Origin: Macrostomum hystrix
Taxonomy: Eukaryota; Platyhelminthes; Macrostomidae
NCBI GenBank assembly: GCA_950097015.1
Contig: CATNEN010000001.1
Location: 9,605,001 to 9,669,000 of the forward strand
Direction of reading: 5' to 3'
DNA length: 64,000 bases
Shown here in pieces: positions 33,732 through 46,178 of the stretch; position 1 is the stretch's first letter; each line of letters opens with the position of its first letter. A model generated the notes under the pieces. That model saw only the letters and a program-made list of their open reading frames with translations, was not told where the DNA came from and made no database searches. The position numbers were made by a program, and so were the translations under genes.

Positions 33732-34198
33732 TGTGTACTTGTGTAGCCCAAATCTTATGAGATCTCACTAGTCCTAGCATGAGGGAGTTGAGACACGAAT
33801 TTAAATGGCTACAATGACAAATGAAACTATATTTGCAAGAAATTTGCAATCGGTAGCCTAATTGAACTAGTCATCGATATGACTACAGGTATAAATAATC
33901 ATATGATCATTTTAGCTTGAAAGAGACTAACCTAGATAGACCTGGTCCATTGAGACAAAGTTAACCCAGAAAAAAACATTTCTGTTACATTAAAATATTC
34001 GCCATGCGTATAAACTAGATCAGTGAATGAATTTTCAAGTGACCTAACTTACACTATGTCCCCAATAGTGTAAGTTAAGAGTACGAGTATTAATTAATTA
34101 TGTACTATAATTACAGTGTTGTAATTTTCGTCTTTCTTAATAATCTAAAGTAGTGATTGTCTTCTTCCACGGGTAGGTTCCACGTCACCCACTTGGAA
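33732..34198. other. 3' flank of the glycosyltransferase
   Basis: Contains an 11-bp perfect hairpin (TAACTTACACT at 34045-34055 and AGTGTAAGTTA at 34067-34077). No gene recognised. Confidence 0.55.
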
Positions 34199-34393
34199 GC
34201 CTAACTTAATTTCATATACACTACATACTAACCAATTGAGTTTAACTCTTACGCTCGTAAACCCTCCACCTCATATACCCTCCTTTTTTGTGTATTTGAA
34301 CTGTCGAAATCAAACTCACTTTCCGAGCCAGCCGGCCATAGACTACTGCATGGGCAGTGGCTGATGAATTTGAACTCACTTTCTGAGCCATAT
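34199..34393 (-). repeat. Right member of the ~200-bp inverted-repeat pair
   Basis: Reverse complement of 28825-29055 apart from a ~50 bp deletion. It ends TTTCTGAGCCATAT at 34393, so the two outer termini are matched. The pair spans 5.57 kb. Confidence 0.88.
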
Positions 34394-34785
34394 TATACTA
34401 ATGTCTAACAGATTACACTGAAAATCTGAACTGAAATTCTGTTTATGATGCGCCAAAAAAAGAAAGATTTTTGTTGAAAATGTTAATAAAGGCAGCCATA
34501 GAAGAGCCAGCCACCTGTTGTTTTATCGATCTACCAAAATAACAAGCTCAAAAGAAAAACAAAAGATGCTAAAATAACGCTTAGAATTGACAGATTGAAC
34601 AGAACAATACTCAAGCCCCTCTCTAGTAAGCGACAAGAACTTTGTTCGCGACAGGTTCCTTTGAATTGTCAACTAAAAATGGATTGAACGTCGCTTTTGA
34701 GACATAATTTGACACCGGTACAAGTAGAAAGTTTCATTTTTTGTGCCTAACTCGTCTTTCTCTCGTACGAGCTAATAAAGGTTTG
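34394..34785. other. Intergenic DNA
   Basis: AT-rich; no feature recognised. Confidence 0.4.
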
Positions 34786-34787
34786 TG

Positions 34788-34925
34788 AGCTCGATTGCGT
34801 GGCTAGACCACATTCTATTTGGGGCGCAGCCGCGGAGAGAACGCTTGGGTACGGATGTACACAACTGTTTGAGTGTGTGCTCATGAATCAGTAGGTCAGG
34901 GGAACGGGCAGAATTGCTTTGGTAG
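34788..34925 (+). mobile_element. tRNA-derived SINE, family 1, copy F (internally deleted)
   Basis: GAGCTCGATTGCGTGG and TTTGGGGCGCAGCCGC match the head-body junction, then the sequence jumps to GATGTACACAAC and GGGCAGAATTGC. The central CCTGACGATGAG section is missing. Confidence 0.7.
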
Positions 34926-34934
34926 GCCACACTA

Positions 34935-35245
34935 GACAGAAAAACTCCGTTATTAATCAGGCTATCTAGACCTTCAACTCGCCAAACTGTCGAACCGCTC
35001 TCGTTACCAACCAGCCTCTCGAGGCATGCGCCAGACGAGGCATACGAAAGCGACGTCGGCACGTCTTTGCCGACTATCACCAGCTGGCAAAGCCGACTCG
35101 GTCGCGCAAATATGGCCAGAACACAGTTTTTCTTCTGACAGGCCGACAGACAATGGAACTTTGACAGCATCGGGCTGGACAGCCTGACATCGATGACGTC
35201 ACAGTTCACGGAGGTGTTCAGCAGTAGCGGACTACTCGTCACCAA
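34935..35245 (-). CDS. Possible exon with a PAN/apple-like cysteine pattern
   Basis: The minus strand reads NTSVNCDVIDVRLSSPMLSK, FHCLSACQKKNCVLAIFARP, SRLCQLVIVGKDVPTS and then ASSGACLERLV. The spacing C-(x3)-C-(x4)-C with a following C-L resembles PAN/apple modules of secreted proteins. No flanking exons, start or stop were established, and part of the frame runs into SINE copy F. Could be a lone relic exon. Confidence 0.3.
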
Positions 35246-35249
35246 GTAC

Positions 35250-35945
35250 CGACGTACTTGGTTAGGGATAGTTGGATTCCATGACTGACCGTGAGCTGAT
35301 TGGATTAACGATTAAAAGATGTTCTAGTTTAAAAAACTGCACAGGTAGAAAATCATCAGTAATTTAACAACGCTCTCTTATCCGCCATGAGTATAACAAA
35401 CGGCCATAAAAATCCAAATAACGTTTTCATTCAACAAGCTTTACAACAGTGTCTGGTTTAACGTCGGTTAAAAAGTAGCGAGAACTCCTACTCCTACTCC
35501 TAAGAGTGTTCTTAAAATTTTTTGTCTTTCTTGACAAGAGCTCTAAGCCAAACATTTCATCGTATTGAGTGGATCGATGCAGCGAAAAAACTGACCTTGT
35601 CAGGCTGAAAAAGCCAATAACGGATGAAGCCTTAAAACCATGCATGCTTGTTAAATAAAAATTCATAAAATGCTTTTGTCCGTGCCAAAAAATGCTGCGT
35701 TACGCATAAGAGCTCAAGAGCTGCTAGTTGGGTGGCTGACAAAAAATTGAAGATGACTGTGAGGATGTATGACCCTAAGCCTCCATGTGTTTCGAAGCGC
35801 TACTGTTCGTGCGTGTTTCCAACAAGTCTAACTCTGATGCCACTCCAAAAGACATCGCCTGACACAGCTTCCCAGCGAACTGTTCAACCAATAGCAGCAT
35901 GAATCAGCACAACAGCTTCATCAACTTTAACCCATTTAGTTACAT
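35250..35945. other. Intergenic DNA
   Basis: No gene recognised; an AT-rich interval leading into the large 23-bp array. Confidence 0.45.
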
Positions 35946-35949
35946 CACA

Positions 35950-38900
35950 CACCCATCCTCAGTTCCATCCCACAGCCAAACTCAGTTCCATCCCACACCC
36001 AACCTCAGTTCCATCTCACACCCAACCTCAGTTTCATCTCACACCCAACCTCAGTTCCATCCCACACCCAACCTCAGTTCCATCCCACACCCAACCTCAG
36101 TTCCATCTCACACCCAACCTCAGTTCCATCTCACACCCAACCTCAGTTCCATCCCACACCCAACCTCAGTTCCATCTCACACCCAACCTCAGTTCCATCT
36201 CACACCCAACCTCAGTTCCATCTCACACCCAACCTCAGTTCCATCTCACACCCAACCTCAGTTCCATCCCATCTCACACCCAACCTCAGTTCCATCCCAC
36301 ACCCAACCTCAGTTCCATCCCACACCCAACCTCAGTTCCATCTCACACCCAACCTCAGTTCCATCTCACACCCAACCTCAGTTCCATCCCACACCCAACC
36401 TCAGTTCCATCTCACACCCAACCTCAGTTCCATCCCATCTCACACCCAACCTCAGTTCCATCCTACACCCAACCTCAGTTCCATCCTACACCTAACCTCA
36501 GTTCCATCCCACACCCAACCTCAGTTCCATCCCACACCCAACCTCAGTTCCATCCCACACCCAACCTCAGTTCCATCTCACACCCAACCTCAGTTCCATC
36601 CCACACCCAACCTCAGTTCCATCTCACACCCAACCTCAGTTCCATCCCACACCCAACCTCAGTTCCATCTCACACCCAACCTCAGTTCCATCTCACACCC
36701 AACCTCAGTTCCATCTCACACCCAACCTCAGTTCCATCCCACACCCAACCTCAGTTCCATCCCACACCCGACCTCAGTTCCATCCCATCTCACACCCAAC
36801 CTCAGTTCCATCCCATCCCACACCCAACCTCAGTTCCATCTCACACCCAACCGCAGTTCCATCTCACACCCAACCTCAGTTCCATCCCACACCCAACCTC
36901 AGTTCCATCTCACACCCAACCTCAGTTCCATCTCACACCCAACCTCAGTTCCATCCCACACCCAACCTCAGTTCCATCCCACACCCAACCTCAGTTCCAT
37001 CCCACACCCAACCTCAGTTCCATCTCACACCCAACCTCAGTTCCATCCCACACCCAACCTCAGTTCCATCTCACACCCAACCTCAGTTCCATCTCACACC
37101 CAACCTCAGTTCCATCCCACACCCAACCTCAGTTCCATCCCACACCCAACCTCAGTTCCATCCCACACCCAACCTCAGTTCCATCCCACACCCAACCTCA
37201 GTTCCATCCCACACCCAACCTCAGTTCCATCCCACACCCAACCTCAGTTCCATCTCACACCCAACCTCAGTTCCATCTCACACCCAACCTCAGTTCCATC
37301 TCACACCCAACCTCAGTTCCATCCCACACCCAACCTCAGTTCCATCTCACACCCAACCTCAGTTCCATCCCACACCCAACCTCAGTTCCATCTCACACCC
37401 AACCTCAGTTCCATCCACACCCAACCTCAGTTCCATCCCACACCCAACCTCAGTTCCATCCCACACCCAACCTCAGTTCCATCCACACCCAACCTCAGTT
37501 CCATCCCACACCCAACCTCAGTTCCATCCCACACCCAACCTCAGTTCCATCCCACACCCAACCTCAGTTCCATCCCACACCCAACCTCAGTTCCATCCCA
37601 CACCCAACCTCAGTTCCATCCCACACCCAACCTCAGTTCCATCTCACACCCAACCTCAGTTCCATCCCACACCCAACCTCAGTTCCATCCCACACCCAAC
37701 CTCAGTTCCATCCCACACCCAACCTCAGTTCCATCCCACACCCAACCTCAGTTCCATCCCACACCCAACCTCAGTTCCATCCCACACCCAACCTCAGTTC
37801 CATCTCACACCCAACCTCATGTTCCATCTCACACCCAACCTCAGTTCCATCTCACACCCAACCTCAGTTCCATCCCACACCCAACCTCAGTTCCATCCAC
37901 ACCCAACCTCAGTTCCATCTCACACCCAACCTCAGTTCCATCCCACACCCAAACTCAGTTCCATCTCACACCCAACCTCAGTTCCATCTCACACCCAACC
38001 TCAGTTCCATCTCACACCCAACCTCAGTTCCATCCCACACCCAACCTCAGTTCCATCCCACACCCAACCTCAGTTCCATCCCACACCCAACCTCAGTTCC
38101 ATCCCACACCCAACCTCAGTTCCATCTCACACCCAACCTCAGTTCCATCTCACACCCAACCTCAGTTCCATCCCACACCCAACCTCAGTTCCATCCCACA
38201 CCCAACCTCAGTTCCATCCCACACCCAACCTCAGTTCCATCCCACACCCAACCTCAGTTCCATCCCACACCCAACCTCAGTTCCATCTCACACCCAACCT
38301 CAGTTCCATCCCACACCCAACCTCAGTTCCATCTCACACCCAACCTCAGTTCCATCCCATCTCACACCCAACCTCAGTTCCATCCCACACCCAACCTCAG
38401 TTCCATCCCACACCCAACCTCAGTTCCATCTCACACCCAACCTCAGTTCCATCTCACACCCAACCTCAGTTCCATCCCACACCCAACCTCAGTTCCATCC
38501 CACACCCAACCTCAGTTCCATCCCACACCCAACCTCAGTTCCATCCCACACCCAACCTCAGTTCCATCTCACACCCAACCTCAGTTCCATCCCACACCCA
38601 ACCTCAGTTCCATCTCACACCCAACCTCTGTTCCATCTCACACCCAACCTCAGTTCCATCCCACACCCAACCTCAGTTCCATCCCACACCCAACCTCAGT
38701 TCCATCCCACACCCAACCTCAGTTCCATCCCACACCCAACCTCAGTTCCATCCCACACCCAACATCAGTTCCATCCCACACCCAACCTCAGTTCCATCCC
38801 ACACCCAACCTCAGTTCCATCTCACACCCAACCTCAGTTCCATCCCACACCCAACCTCAGTTCCATCCCACACCCAACCTCAGTTCCATCCCATCTCACA

Positions 38901-40256
38901 CCCAACCTCAGTTCCATCTCACACCCAACCTCAGTTCCATCCCACACCCAACCTCAGTTCCATCCCACACCCAACCTCAGTTCCATCTCACACCCAACCT
39001 CAGTTCCATCCCACAGCCAACATCAGTTCCATCCCACACCCAACCTCAGTTCCATCTCACACCCAACCTCAGTTCCATCCCACACCCAACCTCAGTTCCA
39101 TCCCACACCCAACCTCAGTTCCATCCCACACCCAACCTCAGTTCCATCCCATCTCACACCCAACCTCAGTTCCATCTCACACCCAACCTCAGTTCCATCC
39201 CACACCCAACCTCAGTTCCATCCCACACCCAACCTCAGTTCCATCTCACACCCAACCTCAGTTCCATCCCACACCCAACCTCAGTTCCATCCCACACCCA
39301 ACCTCAGTTCCATCTCACACCCAACCTCAGTTCCATCCCACAGCCAACATCAGTTCCATCCCACACCCAACCTCAGTTCCATCCCACAGCCAACATCAGT
39401 TCCATCCCACACCCAACCTCAGTTCCATCCCACACCAAACCTCAGTTCCATCCCACACCCAACCTCAGTTCCATCTCACACCCAACCTCAGTTCCATCTC
39501 ACACCCAACCTCAGTTCCATCTCACACCCAACCTCAGTTCCATCCCACACCCAACCTCAGTTCCATCCCACACCCAACCTCAGTTCCATCCCACAGCCAA
39601 CATCAGTTCCATCCCACACCCAACCTCAGTTCCATCCCACACCCAACCTCAGTTCCATCTCACACCCAACCTCAGTTCCATCCCACACCCAACCTCAGTT
39701 CCATCTCACACCCAACCTCAGTTCCATCCCACACCCAACCTCAGTTCCATCTCACACCCAACCTCAGTTCCATCTCACACCCAACCTCAGTTCCATCTCA
39801 CACCCAACCTCAGTTCCATCCCACACCCAACCTCAGTTCCATCCCACACCCAACCTCAGTTCCATCTCACACCCAACCTCAGTTCCATCTCACACCCAAC
39901 CTCAGTTCCATCCCACACCCAACCTCAGTTCCATCTCACACCCAACCTCAGTTCCATCTCACACCCAACCTCAGTTCCATCTCACACCCAACCTCAGTTC
40001 CATCCCACACCCAACCTCAGTTCCATCTCACACCCAACCTCAGTTCCATCCCACACCCAACCTCAGTTCCATCTCACACCCAACCTCAGTTCCATCTCAC
40101 ACCCAACCTCAGTTCCATCCCACACCCAACCTCAGTTCCATCTCACACCCAACCTCAGTTCCATCCCACACCCAACCTCAGTTCCATCTCACACCCAACC
40201 TCAGTTCCATCCCACACCCAACCTCAGTTCCATCCCACACCCAACCTCAGTTCCAC
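35950..40256. repeat. Minisatellite, 23-bp unit, ~187 copies
   Basis: Core CACACCCAACCTCAGTTCCA with a C/T variant (CATCCCACA versus CATCTCACA) and occasional extra CATCC/CATCT units or 1-bp losses. Three units make 69 bp with no stop, giving a read-through frame of 825 codons that I do not regard as a gene. Largest array in the window. Confidence 0.97.
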
Positions 40257-40814
40257 CATACAAAAAAGCAATAAATACAAATGCAAAACCAAATAAAAGT
40301 TATTGGACAAACATAAAAGTTGATTTGTTGATTTTAAAAAGTTTTGTTCGTTTAGAAAAAGAAAAAGAATTTATTGATTTAAGTAAATTGTAATCTACTT
40401 AACAGCAAGACAGGATTATTGACACGGCAAACGATATAACTGTATCTTGCAACCAAATTGGTGTTACCGTTCGCGGCATGAATTGTGTAAATATACTTTA
40501 CAGATGGGGAGTCACAAGGAAAAAACTCCATAGACTATCACACGCAAATGAGAGACAAAGACAGCGGAGACAAGCTATTAAATTTGGTAAAATTTTATCC
40601 GATTGTAGAAACTAATTTCCCTTTAAAATAATTTAATTATAAAGAATCTATTTTAAAAAACTGTCAGAATTACGAAGACATTAATGAGAAAGGAATTATA
40701 AAAAATAAAAAGTAATGATTTAAGGCTTTTTAATTCTATAAGACACAGCTATTTAATTGATTATTTAAACAGCTGTTAGTTAATTAAGAGTTGAATAACA
40801 AAAAACTTTGTTTT
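40257..40814. other. AT-rich spacer between two large arrays
   Basis: Includes GACAGGATTATTGACACGG near 40409 and a short stretch reading ...DTANDITVSCNQIGVTVRGMN... on the plus strand that might be transposon-derived. Nothing firm. Confidence 0.4.
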
Positions 40815-40817
40815 TTA

Positions 40818-43800
40818 GGATTAGGATCTAATCTTTGAGGATTAGGATCTAATCTTTGACGATTAGGATCTAATCTTTGAGGGTTAGCATCTAATCTTTG
40901 AGGGTTAGGATCTAATCTTTGAGGGTTAGGATCTAATCTTTGAGGGTTAGGATCTAATCTTTGAGGGTTAGGATCTAATCTTTGAGGATTAGGATCTAAT
41001 CTTTGAGAGTTAGGATCTAATCTTTGAGGATTAGGATCTAATCTTTGAGGATTAGGATCTAATCTTTGAGAGTTAGGATCTAATCTTTGAGGATTAGGAT
41101 CTAATCTTTGAGGGTTAGGATCTAATCTTTGAGGGTTAGGATCTAATCTTTGAGGGTTAGGATCTAATCTTTGAGGATTAGGATCTAATCTTTGAGAGTT
41201 AGGATCTAATCTTTGAGGATTAGGATCTAATCTTTGAGGATTAGGATCTAATCTTTGAGGTTTAGGATCTAATCTTTGAGAGTTAGGATCTAATCTTTGA
41301 GGGTTAGGATCTAATCTTTGAGGATTAGGATCTAATCTTTGAGGATTAGGATCTAATCTTTGAGGTTTAGGATCTAATCTTTGAGAGTTAGGATCTAATC
41401 TTTGAGGGTTAGGATCTAATCTTTGAGCATTAGGATCTAATCTTTGAGGATTAGGATCTAATCTTTGAGGATTAGGATCTAATCTTTGAGGGTTAGGATC
41501 TAATCTTTGAGGGTTAGGATCTAATCTTTGAGGGTTAGGATCTAATCTTTGAGGGTTAGGATCTAATCTTTGAGGGTTAGGATCTAATCTTTGAGAGTTA
41601 GGATCTAATCTATGAGGATTAGGATCTAATCTTTGAGGATTAGGATCTAATCTTTGAGGATTAGGATCTAATCTTTGAGGTTTAGGATCTAATCTTTGAG
41701 AGTTAGGATCTAATCTTTGAGGGTTAGGATCTAATCTTTGAGCATTAGGATCTAATCTTTGAGGATTAGGATCTAATCTTTGAGGATTAGGATCTAATCT
41801 TTGAGGGTTAGGATCTAATCTTTGAGGGTTAGGATCTAATCTTTGAGGGTTAGGATCTAATCTTTGAGGGTTAGGATCTAATCTTTGAGGGTTAGGATCT
41901 AATCTTTGAGGGTTAGGATCTAATCTTTGAGGATTAGGATCTAATCTTTGAGAGTTAGGATCTAATCTTTGAGGATTAGGATCTAATCTTTGAGGATTAG
42001 GATCTAATCTTTGAGAGTTAGGATCTAATCTTTGAGGGTTAGGATCTAATCTTTGAGGGTTAGGATCTAATCTTTGAGGATTAGGATCTAATCTTTGAGA
42101 GTTAGGATCTAATCTTTGAGGATTAGGATCTAATCTTTGAGGATTAGGATCTAATCTTTGAGGTTTAGGATCTAATCTTTGAGAGTTAGGATCTAATCTT
42201 TGAGGGTTAGGATCTAATCTTTGAGGATTAGGATCTAATCTTTGAGGATTAGGATCTAATCTTTGAGGTTTAGGATCTAATCTTTGAGAGTTAGGATCTA
42301 ATCTTTGAGAGTTAGGATCTAATCTTTGAGGGTTAGGATCTAATCTTTGAGGGTTAGGATCTAATCTTTGAGGGTTAGGATCTAATCTTTGAGGGTTAGG
42401 ATCTAATCTTTGAGGGTTAGGATCTAATCTTTGAGAGTTAGGATCTAATCTATGAGGATTAGGATCTAATCTTTGAGGATTAGGATCTAATCTTTGAGGT
42501 TTAGGATCTAATCTTTGAGAGTTAGGATCTAATCTTTGAGGGTTAGGATCTAATCTTTGAGCATTAGGATCTAATCTTTGAGGATTAGGATCTAATCTTT
42601 GAGGATTAGGATCTAATCTTTGAGGGTTAGGATCTAATCTTTGAGGGTTAGGATCTAATCTTTGAGGGTTAGGATCTAATCTTTGAGGGTTAGGATCTAA
42701 TCTTTGAGGGTTAGGATCTAATCTTTGAGGGTTAGGATCTAATCTTTGAGGATTAGGATCTAATCTTTGAGAGTTAGGATCTAATCTTTGAGGATTAGGA
42801 TCTAATCTTTGAGGATTAGGATCTAATCTTTGAGAGTTTAGGATCTAATCTTTGAGGAGTTAGGATCTAATCTTTGAGGGTTAGGATCTAATCTTTGAGG
42901 ATTAGGATCTAATCTTTGAGATTAGGATCTAATCTTTGAGGTTTAGGATCTAATCTTTGAGAGTTAGGATCTAATCTTTGAGGGTTAGGATCTAATCTTT
43001 GAGCTTAGGATCTAATCTTTGAGGATTAGGATCTAATCTTTGAGGATTAGGATCTAATCTTGAGGGTTAGGATCTAATCTTTGAGGGTTAGGATCTAATC
43101 TTTGAGGGTTAGGATCTAATCTTTGAGGGTTAGGATCTAATCTTTGAGGGTTAGGATCTAATCTTTGAGGGTTAGGATCTAATCTTGAGGATAGGATCTA
43201 ATCTTTGAGAGTTAGGATCTAATCTTTGAGGGATTAGGATCTAATCTTTGAGGATTAGGATCTAATCTTTGAGAGTTAGGATCTAATCTTTGAGGATTAG
43301 GATCTAATCTTTGAGGGTTAGGATCTAATCTTTGAGGATTAAGATCTAATCTTTGAGAGTTAGGATCTAATCTTTAAGGTTTAGGATCTAATCTTTGAGG
43401 ATTAGGATCTAATCTTTGAGGTTTAGGATCTAATCTTTGAGGATTAGGATCTAATCTTTGAGGATTAGGATCTAATCTTTGAGGATTAGGATCTAATCTT
43501 TGAGGATTAGGATCTAATCTTTGAGGTTTAGGATCTAATCTTTGAGGTTTAGGATCTAATCTTTGAGGATTAGGATCTAATCTTTGAGGGTTAGGATCTA
43601 ATCTTTGAGGATTAGGATCTAATCTTTGAGGTTTAGGATCTAATCTTTGAGGATTAGGATCTAATCTTTGAGGATTAGGATCTAATCTTTGAGGATTAGG
43701 ATCTAATCTTTGAGGTTTAGGATCTTATCTTTAAGGTTTAGGATCTAATCTTTGAGGGTTAGGATCTGATTTTTGAGGTTTAGGATCTAATCTTTGAGGG

Positions 43801-44442
43801 TTAGGATCTAATCTTTGAGGGTTAGGATCTAATTTTTGAGGATTAGGATCTAATCTTTGAGGATTAGGATCTAATCTTTGAGGTTTAGGATCTTATCTTT
43901 GAGGTTTAGGATCTAATCTTTGAGGATTAGGATCTAATCTTTGAGGATTAGGATCTAATCTTTGAGGATTAGGATCTAATCTTTGAGGATTAGGATCTAA
44001 TCTTTGAGGATAAGGATCTAATCTTTGAGGATTAGGATCTAATCTTTGAGGATTAGGATCTAATCTTTGAGGTTTAGGATCTAATCTTTGAGGATTAGGA
44101 TCTAATCTTTGAGGATTAGGATCTAATCTTTGAGGATTAGGATCTAATCTTTGAGGATTAGGATCTAATCTTTGAGGTTTAGGATCTAATCTTTGACGTT
44201 TAGAATCTAATCTTTGAGGGTTAGGATCTAATCTTTGAGGATTAGGATCTAATCTTTGAGGATTAGGATCTAATCTTTCAGGATTAGGATCTAATCTTTG
44301 AGGATTAGGATCTAATCTTTGAGAGTTAGGATCTTATCTTTGAGGATTAGGATCTAATATTTGAGGATAAGGATCTAATCTTTGAGGATTAGGATCTTAT
44401 CTTTGAGGATTAGGATCTAATCTTTGAGGATTAGGATCTAAT
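40818..44442. repeat. Minisatellite, 21-bp unit with TTAGG, ~170 copies
   Basis: Unit GGATCTAATCTTTGAGGxTTA in which the variable position gives GGGTTAGG, GGATTAGG, GAGTTAGG or GGTTTAGG. A rare variant (CTATGAGG) occurs at about 41610 and 42450 in the same variant context, so blocks of about 840 bp were duplicated. Indels increase after 42830. Confidence 0.97.
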
Positions 44443-44474
44443 CGGCAAATCAGTCTCGATTAGGAGATAGCATT

Positions 44475-44540
44475 TTAGGTTTGTTGTCAGAACTGTTGTC
44501 AGAACTGTTGTCAGAACTGTTGTCAGAACTGTTGTCAGAA
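44475..44540. repeat. Short 15-bp-scale tandem repeat
   Basis: Five copies of TTGTCAGAACTG-type sequence just beyond the 21-bp array. Confidence 0.85.
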
Positions 44541-44544
44541 GAAG

Positions 44545-45059
44545 CAAAATTAACTCTGAGCAATATTTGATTCTAAAATAAAGTTTAGAAAATGATAAAA
44601 TCAGAGCTAAAAACCGAGTAGAGCATCAGACTAGCTGTGTACACATAGTGACGACAATTTTTAACAAAATAAGAAAGATCACAAATAATATGAATTGAAA
44701 TCTTACATGTGAAATGAATAGATAATGTATTTCATTTAGTTCATAGTGCTCACAATAATTACAAATCACTTCGGACTCAAATAATCTATAAAAGTAATTT
44801 AGCTAACAAAAAACCTAACACACGTGGAAAAAAAGACAATATGTTTTGTTGCCAAGGTGATCAAGCAGAAGTTAGACGAATGCAGCCAAAGTTTACATGT
44901 TTTTTCGACTGTCTGAAAAAGTTATAAGGAGAAAGTTAAAAGCTTCTATTATAGGAAGAAAGATGTGATATATTTCCCAGTACTTATTTCTAGTAAAGTA
45001 CGCTCGTAAATATAAAATTTTCTTAGAAAATGTAATTGACGTCTAAAAAGTTTTTTACA
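44545..45059. other. AT-rich intergenic DNA
   Basis: No feature recognised. Confidence 0.5.
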
Positions 45060-46030
45060 ACACAACAAATTAAATTCTTGAATGTTTCTTAGAAAATCAA
45101 ATCTGACTTCCAATAGGTTTCTAGAAAATCGATTTTGACCTCCAATATTTTTTTAGAAAGTAAAATTTGCCCTTCAAGATGTTTTTTTAGAAAATCCAAA
45201 TTGACGTCCAATATGTTTCTTGGAAAGTAAAATTTGCCCTTCAATATTTTTCTTAGAAAATCCAATTCGACCTCTAAGATGTTTTTAGAAAATCAAATTT
45301 GCCCTCCAAGATGTTTCTTAGAAAATCAAATTTGACCTCCAATATTTTCTTAGAAAATCCTTTTTGACCTCCAAGATGTTTTTTAGAAAGTAAAATTTGT
45401 CCTTCAAAATTTTTTTATAAAGTAAATTAAGCTTAATAAAAATACGTGTATAACTGTCCCCATATTAGGCATCTTTTGGTGAAAATCGGTTGAGCCGTTC
45501 GTGAGAAAATAAATTACAAGCAAGCAAGCAACCAACCATTTTATTTTAAGTATATTAGAATTCGCCCTCCAAGATGTTTTTTAGAAAATCCAATTCGACC
45601 TCAAAGATGTTTTTTTGAAAATCAAATTTGCCCTTTAAGATGTTTCTTATAAAATCAAATTTGACCACTAAGATGTTTCTTAGAAAATCCGATTTGACTT
45701 ACTTGGTTTTTCTTAGAAAATCCAATTTGACCTACTTGATGTTTCTTAGAAAATCCGATTTGACCTACTTGGTGTTTCTTAGAAAATCAAATTTGAGCTA
45801 CTAGATTTTTCGTAGAAAATCCAATTTGCCCTTCAAGATGTTTCGTAGAAAATCCAATGTGATATACTAGATGTTTCTTAGAAAATCCAATGTGATATAC
45901 TAGATGTTTCTTAGAAAATCCAATTTAACCTACTATATGTTTCTGAGGAATCCGAAATGACCGTTTGTGTGTTTCTCAGAAAATCTTATCCAATCTAATC
46001 TAACCCAAATCTAATGTTTCTTAGAAAGTT
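45060..46030. repeat. Old degenerate tandem repeat, ~30-33 bp unit
   Basis: Many diverged copies around TTTCTTAGAAAATCAAATTT with GACCTCCAAGATG or GACCTACT variants. It is interrupted at 45455-45555 by unrelated sequence. Much more diverged than the neighbouring arrays. Confidence 0.8.
45440..45555 (+). mobile_element. Possible transposon 3'-end fragment
   Basis: GTGAAAATCGGTTGAGCCGT followed by TCGTGAGAAAATAAATTACA and AAGCAAGCAACC resembles a 3' terminal phrase that I have seen repeatedly in invertebrate retroelements. Family not assignable. Confidence 0.3.
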
Positions 46031-46178
46031 TTGTTAAATCTACAATTTTTTAAATTCGAAATTATTCTTTCAGATGAATGTTTTCTAGAAACTTTAATTG
46101 ATTTAAAACATATTTTTGTTCCGTTGTAGCAATATTAGGGAAATTTAAAAACTTTTTTTAAAAAATGAACTCAAGAAA

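Noticed and set aside
37819-40296. 825-codon His/Pro/Ser-rich open frame
   Set aside because: Frame through the 23-bp array; frame depends on array copy number and single-base losses.
35950-44442. CRISPR-like regular repeat pattern
   Set aside because: Units are contiguous with no unique spacers, and the setting is eukaryotic.
40818-44442. True interstitial telomere array
   Set aside because: The unit is 21 bp with only one partial TTAGGG per unit; recorded as telomere-like only.
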